From NCBI GenBank assembly GCA_041307765.1, contig JBFZCW010000211.1, forward strand, positions 1 to 14,301: a stretch of 14,301 bases of DNA, in the 5' to 3' direction. Shown in pieces: positions 1 through 6,711 of this stretch. The stretch comes from DYRB01 sp041307765 (lineage in GTDB: Bacteria > Pseudomonadota > Gammaproteobacteria > Chromatiales > Chromatiaceae). Made by a program: the position numbers and the translations under genes. The first letter of the stretch is position 1; each line of letters begins with the position of its first letter. Below the pieces are notes generated by a model. That model had not been told where the DNA came from. It saw only the letters and a list, made by a program, of their open reading frames with translations, and did no database searches.

Positions 1-207
1 GATCAGATCCAACTGGCCCCCCAGCAGCGCCTCGATGCGCTGGGCCAGGGGCCCCCATTGCGGCCGGGGCACCTCGAAGTCGCGCCCCAGATTGAGCACC
101 GTGTGCTGGCGCACCCCCGCCGCCACGCGCACCGACTCGACCAGGCGGTCGGTGTAATAGGGCTCGCCCGATTCCCGACTCTTGATGGTGGTACGGCGGA
201 TAAACAT
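1..207 (-). CDS. IS1634-type transposase, N-terminal fragment (runs off left edge)
   Basis: The minus strand reads open from an ATG at 207-205 to the window edge, giving 69 residues. They begin MFIRRTTIKSRESGEPYYTD and go on with RLVES, GVRQHTVLNLG, and then PRPQWGPLAQRIEALL. This is the usual start of IS4-superfamily IS1634-type transposases: a short basic segment, a YYTYRLVES-like stretch, an RQRTLLNLG-like strand, and a W..L..RIE.LL helix. An AAGG ribosome-binding site lies 7 bases before the ATG, which supports this start. The DDE catalytic domain would be to the left of the window, so whether the element is intact cannot be judged. The neighbouring bases 208-290 hold short inverted repeats and could contain the end of the element. 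The family call rests on recognition of the N-terminus only. Confidence 0.75.
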   Translation of the reverse strand, partial: MFIRRTTIKSRESGEPYYTDRLVESVRVAAGVRQHTVLNLGRDFEVPRPQWGPLAQRIEALLGGQLDLI

Positions 208-246
208 GGCCGAACCTTAGGCGCTCGTCTTGGCTATATCAATCGG

Positions 247-290
247 GCCATAGCCGATTATGGCACTAAGCCGAGCCGAAAACGGCTAAG
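247..290. repeat. short inverted repeats, possible insertion-sequence end
   Basis: Two small inverted repeats lie just upstream of the transposase start. GCCATA (247-252) pairs with TATGGC (259-264) around GCCGAT. AGCCG (274-278) pairs with CGGCT (283-287) around four A residues. In addition, ACTAAGCCG (265-273) is complementary to CGGCTAAGT (283-291) at 8 of 9 positions. They lie between the transposase gene and its neighbour, where an IS terminus is expected, but the other end of the element is outside the window, so terminal inverted repeats and target duplication cannot be verified. Confidence 0.3.
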
Positions 291-1000
291 TGACTGACCC
301 GATTCGAACCGCCCGCCCCGCCACTGCGGAAATGCGGGTTTCCGGATGGATGGGCGGCCGAAAATGCTAAAGATGGGGTAGGCGCGCAGTCGGCGGGCGG
401 CTGGCTGACGTCCATCTCCGCCTGTCCGCCGTCACTCGAGGTTGCCAAGACGCGGCAGGGGATTGGGCTAAAGTCGATCTTGGCGACCACCCAGGAGGTC
501 CCTCGAGAAAAGACGCGGTCCGTCTTGATGATTTGCGCCGGGTCGTAGGCATTCTTGACGGTGACTGCCACGCCATCGTTGCGCGTTCCCCTGACCGTCA
601 ACTTCCCCTCGTCGGCGGTCCATTGCGCCCTGCTGATGGTGACCTCACCCTTTGGGGCGCAGTCCGCTGGCGCGAGGCTGACATCGCGGTCCACTTGCTG
701 CCCATCGCTGGAGATGGCGCGTACTCGACAAGGGACGGGCGAGGGGCCGTTGCTAGCCACGGCCCAGGTCGTACTGTCGAGCCCCGTATCGGCTTTGATG
801 ACAACCGCTGGGTCGTAGGCGTTGACGATGTTGACCGTCGTGCCCGCGGTTCGCGTTCCTGTTGTGATCAATCTCCCCAGATCCGCCCGCCACTTCGCGA
901 CGGTCATGGTTAAGTCGTCTGCTACTGCAGGCATGGCAAGCAGAGACGCCGAAACGGCGCCAAGCAAGCTGGCTGCGAGATATCGATTTCGTGGAACCAT
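266..1000 (-). CDS. secreted protein with two tandem Cys-paired repeats, function unknown
   Basis: This encodes 244 residues from the ATG at 1000-998. That start is preferred over upstream ATGs because GAGGA sits about 10 bases before it and because the protein then begins with a good signal peptide: basic MVPRNR, a hydrophobic core, and a probable cut after AVA at residue 27. The mature part consists of two tandem copies, about residues 30-117 and 119-207. Each has W.AD.G.L...GTR, then NAYDPA..IK.D, a W.VA strand, S..PCRV.A.SSDG, and D.S..PADCAP. Each copy has two cysteines 23 residues apart (91/114 and 182/205), suggesting one disulfide per small beta-type (Ig-like) domain. The last roughly 35 residues are not repeat-like and end in the segment next to the IS, so the natural C-terminus may have been replaced. 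I do not recognise a function; periplasmic or extracellular location is inferred. Confidence 0.7.
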   Translation of the reverse strand: MVPRNRYLAASLLGAVSASLLAMPAVADDLTMTVAKWRADLGRLITTGTRTAGTTVNIVNAYDPAVVIKADTGLDSTTWAVASNGPSPVPCRVRAISSDGQQVDRDVSLAPADCAPKGEVTISRAQWTADEGKLTVRGTRNDGVAVTVKNAYDPAQIIKTDRVFSRGTSWVVAKIDFSPIPCRVLATSSDGGQAEMDVSQPPADCAPTPSLAFSAAHPSGNPHFRSGGAGGSNRVSHLAVFGSA

Positions 1001-1702
1001 CTTAATGTTTTCCTCTGGCAACATTGCGCAGTCGGATTTCACCGGAAGCACATGCCGGCGTTGAGATCTCGTGCAGGATTGAGGCAGCGTCGCCGCTGCT
1101 CCCAGTGACTCCGATGAGTACAGCGCGTTGGCGAGACAAACCGACTATTCGCCGCGGCTTTGGTAACGACCTGGTACTGCGGTAGTTCGAAAGCTTGACC
1201 GGAGACGGCTTTGACTTTCGCATCAGCACGATAGCGGCTGGCGTGGCGGTGATCGGTGACGGCGATCACACTCGGAGGCTGAAGCACATGGCGCGGCGGT
1301 GACGGGTGAACCTGGTCACATGCCACGGCAATGAGTGACCTACCGTGCTATGAGTGTCCCCGGCTCTGCTCTCGGGCGACTTGCGCGCCTCGGTGGGGAT
1401 TTGACGGCAATCCTGCCGCCGACGGCTGGCGCCCGGGCGGGGCGCCTCCCTTCTGGTCCGACGTCGCGTTACGGTAAGCGCCTTGTTACCATTGGGTACC
1501 GTGGGAATGGCGCTCGGGCGGGCTGCGTCTATGCGCGCTTGCTCATCTACCTGGCTTCGGAGAGGGCGCTGAGTTTGGGACTGCGTCGGCACAAGACCGA
1601 TGACCTGAAAGATTGAAACGTCCTTCCCGTCACAGTGCCTACCCCTCCGCCGATTTCTGGTCTGGCGCAGGTGCAGGTGTTCATCGCTATCTTGGAGTAC
1701 TC
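1001..1702. other. about 700-bp gap with no convincing gene
   Basis: This separates the divergent repeat-protein and epimerase genes. Both strands hold ORFs of 75-108 codons (for example minus 1266-1592 and plus 1335-1616), but their products are Arg/Pro/Ser-rich, low in complexity and unlike any family I know, as expected of chance ORFs in GC-rich DNA. Small features seen are a perfect 7-bp inverted repeat at 1249-1269 and a direct repeat ATGAGTG at 1331-1337 and 1350-1356. Promoters for both flanking genes should lie here, but I could not pick convincing -35/-10 pairs. Confidence 0.5.
1249..1269. promoter_or_regulatory. 7-bp perfect inverted repeat, operator-like
   Basis: GTGATCG (1249-1255) and CGATCAC (1263-1269) are perfect reverse complements separated by 7 bases. 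A dyad of this size and spacing is compatible with a dimeric repressor or activator site. It lies roughly 250 bp upstream of the minus-strand repeat-protein gene and 430 bp upstream of the epimerase. There is no adjacent regulator gene, and chance occurrence is possible. Confidence 0.2.
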
Positions 1703-2710
1703 ATGAAGGTTCTGGTTACAGGCAGTGCGGGGTTCATCGGCTCGGCGCTGTCGTTGCGACTGCTGGCAAGGGGAGATGAGGTGGTCGGGGTCGACAACCT
1801 CAACGATTACTATGACGTTGACCTGAAGAAGGCCAGGCTGTCCCGCACCCAGCAGCACCCCGGATTCACTGACTTACGCGTCGATCTGCAGGATCGGGCG
1901 GCTATTGCCGAGGTTTTTTCGAGCCATCGGCCGCAGCGCGTCATTAATCTTGCCGCGCAGGCCGGCGTACGCTACTCCATCGAGAATCCGATGGCCTATG
2001 TAGACACCAATTTGGTTGGCTTTGCCAATATCCTGGAGGGCTGCCGCCGGACTGGTGTCGAGCACTTGGTCTACGCGTCCAGCAGCTCCGTCTACGGGGC
2101 AAACACCAACATGCCCTTTTCGGTCCACCAGAACGTCGACCATCCCCTGAGCCTCTACGCGGCAACGAAGAAGGCGAATGAGCTGATGGCTCACACCTAT
2201 AGCCATCTGTACCGTCTCCCGGCGACGGGGCTACGGTTCTTCACCGTCTATGGTCCTTGGGGTCGACCAGACATGGCGCTGTTCAAGTTCACGCGAGCCA
2301 TCCTTGCCGGAGAAGCGATCGACGTGTTCAATTACGGCCACCACCGGCGTGACTTCACCTATATCGACGACATCGTGGAGGGTGTGATCCGAGTGTTGGA
2401 TCGCGTACCTGAGCCGGATCCGGGCTGGTCTGGGCATGACCCGGACTCGGCGACGAGCAATGCGCCCTACCGCCTGTATAACATCGGGAACAATCGTCCG
2501 GTCGAACTGATGCAATACATCGAGCTGCTCGAACAATGCCTCGGCAGGTCGGCACAGAAGAATCTGCTGCCCCTGCAACCGGGAGATGTCCCAGATACCT
2601 TCGCCGATGTCGATGATTTGGTGAGGGAAACGGGCTACCAGCCCGCGACTACGGTATCCGTCGGGGTGGAGCGTTTCGTGGCCTGGTACCGCGACTATTT
2701 TGGCGTTTGA
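1703..2710 (+). CDS. UDP-glucuronate 4-epimerase-type NAD-dependent epimerase
   Basis: This encodes 335 residues from the ATG at 1703, chosen because TTGGAG lies 5 bases upstream and because the protein then starts directly with the Rossmann strand MKVLVTGSAGFIG. It is an extended short-chain dehydrogenase of the GalE/UDP-glucuronate epimerase group. The NAD motif GxxGxxG is at residues 7-13, the acidic VVGVDNLNDYYD segment at 27-38, the catalytic Ser region SSSSVYG at 126-132, and Tyr152-x3-Lys156 in SLYAATKKANE. The typical RFFTVYGPWGRPDMA follows at 178-192, then HRRDFTYIDD. The 335-residue length and the DNLNDYYD and GPWGRPDMA segments match CapI/LpsL-like enzymes that interconvert UDP-glucuronate and UDP-galacturonate in the cytoplasm for capsule, O-antigen or exopolysaccharide. 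No other polysaccharide gene adjoins it, so it appears to be a stand-alone gene. Substrate is inferred from family resemblance. Confidence 0.88.
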   Translation: MKVLVTGSAGFIGSALSLRLLARGDEVVGVDNLNDYYDVDLKKARLSRTQQHPGFTDLRVDLQDRAAIAEVFSSHRPQRVINLAAQAGVRYSIENPMAYVDTNLVGFANILEGCRRTGVEHLVYASSSSVYGANTNMPFSVHQNVDHPLSLYAATKKANELMAHTYSHLYRLPATGLRFFTVYGPWGRPDMALFKFTRAILAGEAIDVFNYGHHRRDFTYIDDIVEGVIRVLDRVPEPDPGWSGHDPDSATSNAPYRLYNIGNNRPVELMQYIELLEQCLGRSAQKNLLPLQPGDVPDTFADVDDLVRETGYQPATTVSVGVERFVAWYRDYFGV

Positions 2711-2761
2711 CCGTCGCAGGCGTACGAGGGCGGTCTGGAGGAAAGGAGCCCCAGGAGAAGG

Positions 2762-2790
2762 CACCCGCTGCGATTGGTTGGAGGCGGGTG
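2762..2790 (+). terminator. weak stem-loop downstream of the epimerase gene
   Basis: CACCCGC (2762-2768) and GCGGGTG (2784-2790) form a perfect 7-bp stem with a 15-base loop, about 50 bases past the epimerase stop and within the convergent intergenic region 2711-2984. No T run follows, so it would at best be a weak or factor-assisted terminator. Confidence 0.25.
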
Positions 2791-2984
2791 GACCGGCAGT
2801 CGGTTGGTGCGTGCGTCTTGGATAGGGCCGCACCCGGTGTCGTCAGGAGCGGGTGTTGGGGGGCGGTTAGGCGCGGGGATGCATCGGGGCCCGGTTCAGC
2901 TAAGGCCGGGGTATATGAACTGGGCTCGCAAGGCCCCGGAGCGCATGCGTCCCTGCATGGCACCGGGCTTGTCGTCAGTACCTG

Positions 2985-4064
2985 CTATTGTTTCTGGGTG
3001 ACGCCCTCGACGGTCACCTCGACCCGCCGGTTGGGCTGGAAGCATTCGATCAGCGCGGCCCTGCTCTTGGCGCTGGCGCAGTCTGCCTCTGTTACCTTGA
3101 GCTGTGACTCGCCATAGCCCGTTGCACTGATGCGGTCGGCCGGGACGCCTTGGGTGACCAGTTGCCCCTGCACCGTACCGGCGCGGCGCTCGGACAGTCC
3201 CTGGTTGAAAGCATCCGAGCCGATCGGATCGGTATGCCCGGCCACGCGGACGGCATCGTAAGACACCTGACTCAGGTCGTTGGCGAGGTTGTTGACGGTG
3301 GTCACGCCCTGCGACGACAGGTTCGACTTGTTGAAGGCGAAGAGGGCGTCCGCCGAGAGTTCATAGGCGCGAGTCGTTTTGGTCGGGGCAGCCGCTCTGC
3401 CACCGATCGGGATCACGAGGCCGGCGGTGGCGATCCAGTCGCCGAAGCTGTCGTCCCGCCGGAGACCTCCGGTGTTGTCGTCATAGCGGTAACGCCCATC
3501 GATGCGCACGGAGGCATACTCGGCGACGCGGAACATGACACCGGCGCCCGCCTCCGCCATGAAGCTCCAGGAGGAGTCCGAGTTACAGATGCCGCGGTTT
3601 GCTGGAATGCGGTCGCAGTCGAAGTCGTCGTTGATCGCCCCCAGGCCCGCGAGCAGGAAGGGTTGAACCGTACCGCGCCGGTTGAAGACGAACACGCCGT
3701 CAATGCCGATGTCTCCAATCGTGAAGTCGCCTTGGGGGAGACCTTCGGGGACGGCTGGCGCAACGCCTGGTTGGAAGGTGGGTAGACCGAACTCGCCGTC
3801 GCTTGGCAAGCTGGTATAGGTCCCCCGCAGCTCCAGATTGAGCCACTCGTTGACCGGCTTGCCGACGGCGAATCCCCACCCCCAGCCGTCGTCGGTGCCC
3901 CGGTCCTCGTCGGCCCAGGTGTAGGTCCCGAACGGAAGCAGATACCAGCGGTCGTCGAAGCTGGAGAGGGCTTGTGTGCCGGTTTCGTCCGGCGACTGCG
4001 CCAAGGCGGCGAGCGGGCTCGCCAGCATGACGACGGACAGGGCTGAAAGGCATAGCTTGTGCAT
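2985..4064 (-). CDS. OmpA-family outer-membrane protein
   Basis: This encodes 359 residues. The signal peptide MHKLCLSALSVVMLASPLAALA is probably cut near residues 22-23. Residues about 38-222 form an OmpA-like beta-barrel of alternating aromatic strands ending in GLVIPIG. A linker of about ten residues (AAAPTKTTRA) leads to a C-terminal OmpA/MotB peptidoglycan-binding domain, about 234-355: LFAFNKSNL, VRVAGHTDPIGSDAFN, LSERRA, and PNRRVEV. Asp279 and Arg294 correspond to the diaminopimelate-contacting Asp and Arg of OmpA proteins. Cys329 and Cys341 sit 12 apart, like the disulfide pair of E. coli OmpA. The expected role is to tie the outer membrane to peptidoglycan, possibly with minor pore activity. 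GGGGAGA lies about 9 bases before the ATG. It is monocistronic as seen and converges on the epimerase gene. Confidence 0.93.
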   Translation of the reverse strand: MHKLCLSALSVVMLASPLAALAQSPDETGTQALSSFDDRWYLLPFGTYTWADEDRGTDDGWGWGFAVGKPVNEWLNLELRGTYTSLPSDGEFGLPTFQPGVAPAVPEGLPQGDFTIGDIGIDGVFVFNRRGTVQPFLLAGLGAINDDFDCDRIPANRGICNSDSSWSFMAEAGAGVMFRVAEYASVRIDGRYRYDDNTGGLRRDDSFGDWIATAGLVIPIGGRAAAPTKTTRAYELSADALFAFNKSNLSSQGVTTVNNLANDLSQVSYDAVRVAGHTDPIGSDAFNQGLSERRAGTVQGQLVTQGVPADRISATGYGESQLKVTEADCASAKSRAALIECFQPNRRVEVTVEGVTQKQ

Positions 4065-4198
4065 GATTTGAAGTCTCCCCGAAAATCAAAGTGACCTAAC
4101 CGTCTCGCGACCGGCTTGGCTCCTCCCCCGAGGCGGGTGCGATCGTGGCGAGCGGCCTTCGTGACCACCGGCGATCTCGGCCAGCCAGGGATGGCGCA

Positions 4199-4405
4199 TT
4201 AAAAATAGCACATGTCGCAGATGTACATCAAATCGAATTCTTTATCCGATTTCTCCGTCGCTGGCACGCCACCCCGGTATGCCTCACAGGATAAGTTGAC
4301 GGGCAACGGCGTCGTATCTACACCACATTGGTCGAGGGCAGTGACAGCGCCGGCGGGGATGGGGGTCGGTGCCTCGTGACCGCTAGGGATCTGGCCTTCC
4401 GGCAT
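4199..4405 (-). CDS. doubtful 68-codon ORF with CxxC near its C-terminus
   Basis: This ORF starts inside the last codons of the upstream minus-strand gene (a 23-base overlap in another frame) and would make 68 residues ending DLMYICDMCYF. In favour of it are a gene-like position directly downstream in the same direction, mixed non-extreme codons, and three to four cysteines, with CxxC at the end. Against it are no visible Shine-Dalgarno before the ATG, a Pro/Thr-rich first half, and no family I recognise. Its last 60 bases are clearly AT-richer than the surroundings. It covers most of the otherwise empty stretch 4065-4382. I consider it more likely spurious than real. Confidence 0.2.
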   Translation of the reverse strand: MPEGQIPSGHEAPTPIPAGAVTALDQCGVDTTPLPVNLSCEAYRGGVPATEKSDKEFDLMYICDMCYF

Positions 4406-4745
4406 CCGAGAGGGGGGCGACTGTGGTCTCGCCGGTTGCCTTGTCGATGCTGAGCTGTACCTCGCAGTACTCGGTAACCTCGTCCACGGGCGTGGGGTCG
4501 TCGGCGCAACTGCAACCGGCGATGATCCCGGAGTAGAAGAGGCCGACCCGCACCTGGATGGTAGTCGGTCCCTCAGAGACGCTGAGGATCATGGCCTGCA
4601 GGCCATCATCGATGGCGTAGCTCCCGGTGGATAGCCCCTGTTGGAGGGGCAGGTGGCCCGCGCCCAAATCCTCGACTTCCTGCTTGAGGGTCTCCAGAAA
4701 CGCCGGGGTTCCCAGGGCGCTTAGGGATTTCGTCAGGCAGATCAT
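4383..4745 (-). CDS. small conserved-looking protein of unknown function, downstream of fumarase
   Basis: This encodes 120 residues from the ATG at 4745-4743, chosen because an AGGGGGGG tract lies just upstream and because the 22 codons of upstream extension overlap the fumarase gene. The protein starts MICLTKSLSALGTPAF, continues with an amphipathic helix (LETLKQEVEDLG), then LPLQQGLSTGSYA and beta-type stretches, then IIAGCSCADDPTPVDEVTEYCEV, and ends in a charged tail. Cys78, Cys80 and Cys94 suggest a possible metal or redox site, but nothing proves it. There is no signal peptide or membrane segment, so it should be cytoplasmic. It lies 23 bp after the fumarase stop on the same strand and is probably co-transcribed. 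It resembles short hypothetical proteins of proteobacteria as I recall them; I cannot name a function. Confidence 0.72.
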   Translation of the reverse strand: MICLTKSLSALGTPAFLETLKQEVEDLGAGHLPLQQGLSTGSYAIDDGLQAMILSVSEGPTTIQVRVGLFYSGIIAGCSCADDPTPVDEVTEYCEVQLSIDKATGETTVAPLSDAGRPDP

Positions 4746-4768
4746 GGTCCCCCCCTGACCGTCCGGTC

Positions 4769-6292
4769 CTAGCCCAAGATCACAGGGATCTTGCCGATGC
4801 GCGCGCGCCACTCGGCGGGACCGGTCTGGTGGACGGACTCGCCGCGGCTGTCGACCGCGACCGTTACCGGCATGTCCTGGACCTCGAACTCACGGATGGC
4901 CTCCATCCCGAGGTCGGGGAAGGCGAGCAGGCGCGACGCCTTGATGGCCTTGGCGACCAGATAGGCGGCACCGCCGACGGCGATTAGGTACACGGCTCGA
5001 TGGCGCTTGATGGCCTCGATCCCGGCGGGGCCGCGCTCGGCCTTGCCGACCATGCCGATTAGCCCGGTCTCGGCCAGGATTTGCTCCGTGAACTTGTCCA
5101 TGCGGGTCGCCGTGGTGGGGCCGGCTGGGCCGACCACCTCGTCGCCCACCGGGTCGACCGGGCCGACGTAGTAGATAAAGCGGCCCCTGAGGTCGACTCC
5201 ATCAGGCAGCGGCTCGCCGCGGGAAAGCAGGTCCACCAGGCGCTTATGGGCTGCGTCTCGGCCGGTGAGGAGCTTGCCGGAGAGCAGCAGGCGCTGCCCC
5301 GGGCGCCAGGTGGCGATCTCCTCGCGGGTGATGCCGTCCAGCTGGACGCGGCGGGCGCCGGCCTCGGCGTCGTAGGGGATCTCCGGCCAGTCGTCCAGGC
5401 GTGGCGGGTCCAGGGTGACGGGACCGCTGCCGTCCAGGGCAAACTCGACATGGCGGGTCGCCGCGCAGTTGGGGATGATGGCCACGGGCAGGGAGGCGGC
5501 ATGGGTCGGGTAGTCGAGGATCTTCACGTCCAGGACCGTGGTCAGGCCGCCTAGACCCTGGGCGCCGATTCCCAGCGCATTGACCTTGTCAAAGATCTCC
5601 AGGCGCAGCTCCTCCAGACGGTTGACTGGGCTGCGGCGGCGCAGCTCATGGATGTCGATGTCCGCCATCAGGGCCTCTTTGGCCAGGAGCATGGCCTTCT
5701 CCGCAGATCCGCCAACGCCGATGCCCAGCATGCCAGGCGGGCACCAGCCGGCACCCAGGGTGGGGACGGTGCGCAGGACCCAGTCCACCAGGCTGTCGCT
5801 CGGGTTGAGCACGGCGAAGCGGGCCTTGTTCTCGGATCCTCCGCCCTTGGCCGCGAGCTTGACCTCGATGCGGTTCCCGGGCACCAGCTCGCAGTGGACC
5901 ACCGCCGGGGTATTGTCCCCCGTATTCTTACGCGCACCGATGGGGTCGGAGACCATGGACGCACGCAGCCGATTGTCCGGGTGCGTGTAGGCGCGGCGCA
6001 CGCCCTCATCCACCATGGCCTGGAGGCTCATTTCCCCATGGAAGCGTACGCCCATGCCGACCTTGAGATAGGCGATCACCAGCCCCGTGTCCTGGCAGAT
6101 GGGGCGGTGGCCCTCGGCGCACATCCGCGAGTTGACCAGGATCTGGGCCATGGCGTCCTTGGCGGCGGGGGACTCCTCCCTCGCGTAGGCCTCCGCCAGG
6201 GCGCGGATGTAGTCCGCCGGGTGGTAGTAGGAGATGAACTGGAGGGCGTCGGCGACGCTCTCAATAAGGTCTTCTTGCCGGATGGTGGTCAT
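4769..6292 (-). CDS. fumA: fumarate hydratase, class I (4Fe-4S)
   Basis: This encodes 507 residues that hydrate fumarate to L-malate in the cytoplasm as part of the TCA cycle. It begins MTTIRQEDLIESVADALQFI, as single-chain class I fumarases do; reading further upstream only translates a tRNA gene backwards. The N-terminal fumarase domain is at about 11-285: SRMCAEGHRPICQDTG, GARKNTGDNTPA, AAKGGGSENK, GAGWCPPGMLGIG, LGGLTTVLDVKI, and PNCAATRH. The C-terminal domain is at about 290-495, with LLTGRDAAHKR, YYVGPVDPVGDEVVGPAGPTTATRMDKF and GGAAYLVAKAI. Cys66, Cys184 and Cys276 match the three cluster ligands of the family. The Shine-Dalgarno is weak, so the start rests on homology. The gene is divergent from tRNA-Val and followed by the 120-residue unknown. 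The symbol is used for the class; fumB would be equally valid by sequence. Confidence 0.95.
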   Translation of the reverse strand: MTTIRQEDLIESVADALQFISYYHPADYIRALAEAYAREESPAAKDAMAQILVNSRMCAEGHRPICQDTGLVIAYLKVGMGVRFHGEMSLQAMVDEGVRRAYTHPDNRLRASMVSDPIGARKNTGDNTPAVVHCELVPGNRIEVKLAAKGGGSENKARFAVLNPSDSLVDWVLRTVPTLGAGWCPPGMLGIGVGGSAEKAMLLAKEALMADIDIHELRRRSPVNRLEELRLEIFDKVNALGIGAQGLGGLTTVLDVKILDYPTHAASLPVAIIPNCAATRHVEFALDGSGPVTLDPPRLDDWPEIPYDAEAGARRVQLDGITREEIATWRPGQRLLLSGKLLTGRDAAHKRLVDLLSRGEPLPDGVDLRGRFIYYVGPVDPVGDEVVGPAGPTTATRMDKFTEQILAETGLIGMVGKAERGPAGIEAIKRHRAVYLIAVGGAAYLVAKAIKASRLLAFPDLGMEAIREFEVQDMPVTVAVDSRGESVHQTGPAEWRARIGKIPVILG

Positions 6293-6368
6293 GGCCGTAG
6301 GTCTTGTCCAAAATTGGGGCTTGAGCTTGGTGTCTGGGGACGCAGCGGAGTCGGCTGCATGGGTCAGG

Positions 6369-6397
6369 AGTATAGCGGCGTGCCTCCGGTGTGCCTC
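6369..6397 (-). promoter_or_regulatory. candidate promoter of the fumarase gene
   Basis: On the minus strand, TATACT (6374-6369) matches the -10 consensus at 5 of 6 positions. It is preceded 17 bases upstream by GAGGCA (6397-6392), which matches the -35 consensus at only 3 of 6. It lies about 75 bases before the fumarase start, a sensible distance. The weak -35 keeps this tentative. Confidence 0.3.
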
Positions 6398-6446
6398 GCG
6401 CGGGGGCTGTGGGGTCGCGGTTGTGCCGCATCTGCCAAAATCCCGC

Positions 6447-6476
6447 TTGCCAATGCCACGACATCGTCGGTAATAT
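6447..6476 (+). promoter_or_regulatory. sigma70-type promoter of tRNA-Val
   Basis: TTGCCA (6447-6452, 5 of 6 to TTGACA) and TAATAT (6471-6476) are separated by 18 bases and are followed by a GC-rich discriminator (GCCGCGC). The mature tRNA begins 18 bases after the -10. A GC-rich discriminator is typical of stringently controlled stable-RNA promoters. Transcription may continue into thrS. Confidence 0.5.
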
Positions 6477-6493
6477 GCCGCGCTCCTGACGAC

Positions 6494-6570
6494 AGGCGCG
6501 TAGCTCAGCTGGTTAGAGCACCACCTTGACATGGTGGGGGTCGTTGGTTCGAGTCCAATCGCGCCTACCA
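6494..6570 (+). tRNA. tRNA-Val (anticodon GAC)
   Basis: A full cloverleaf can be folded by hand. The acceptor stem AGGCGCG (6494-6500) pairs with CGCGCCT (6560-6566). T8 and A9 follow, then the D stem GCTC/GAGC with loop AGCTGGTTA, the anticodon stem CCACC/GGTGG with loop TTGACAT, a five-base variable loop, the T stem GTTGG/CCAAT with loop TTCGAGT, discriminator A, and an encoded CCA (6568-6570). The anticodon GAC at 6528-6530 reads the valine codons GUC and GUU. It has its own promoter-like sequence upstream and is followed by thrS on the same strand. The reverse complement gives a spurious protein N-terminus joined in frame to the fumarase. Confidence 0.97.
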
Positions 6571-6577
6571 AACTCTC

Positions 6578-6653
6578 AGCCGCCAGCCTAAGGCCACCGG
6601 CACCCAGACCATACCCGGCTGGGCGCTCCGGGCGGTCGGCGGGCGGCTTTTTC
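6578..6653 (+). terminator. candidate terminator or structured leader between tRNA-Val and thrS
   Basis: AGCCGCC (6578-6584) and GGCGGCT (6642-6648) are complementary and the 3' arm runs into a T tract (6648-6652). The 57-base interior contains a smaller nested pairing, CCCAG (6603-6607) with CTGGG (6619-6623). The element could end the tRNA transcript. Alternatively it could act as a leader structure controlling read-through into thrS, whose start is 60 bases further on. No pairing energy was calculated. Confidence 0.35.
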
Positions 6654-6711
6654 GTTTCATGTGACCCCTGGTATCGGCCACCACTGAAACCCGACCCTGC
6701 AGGATATCGAG

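Noticed and set aside
1613..1702. 30-codon upstream extension of the epimerase
   Set aside because: The ATG at 1703 has a good Shine-Dalgarno and begins at the Rossmann strand; the extension is not family-like.
2707..3117. 136-codon plus-strand ORF overlapping the epimerase stop
   Set aside because: The product is low-complexity Gly/Arg/Ser-rich, runs antisense into the OmpA gene, and has no recognisable motif.
5081..6529. Long plus-strand ORFs opposite the fumarase gene
   Set aside because: They are antisense shadows in GC-rich coding DNA with no family resemblance; the minus-strand product is certain.
6293..6571. 93-codon N-terminal extension of the fumarase frame
   Set aside because: It is the tRNA-Val gene and its promoter read backwards; class I fumarases begin at the MTTIRQEDL segment.
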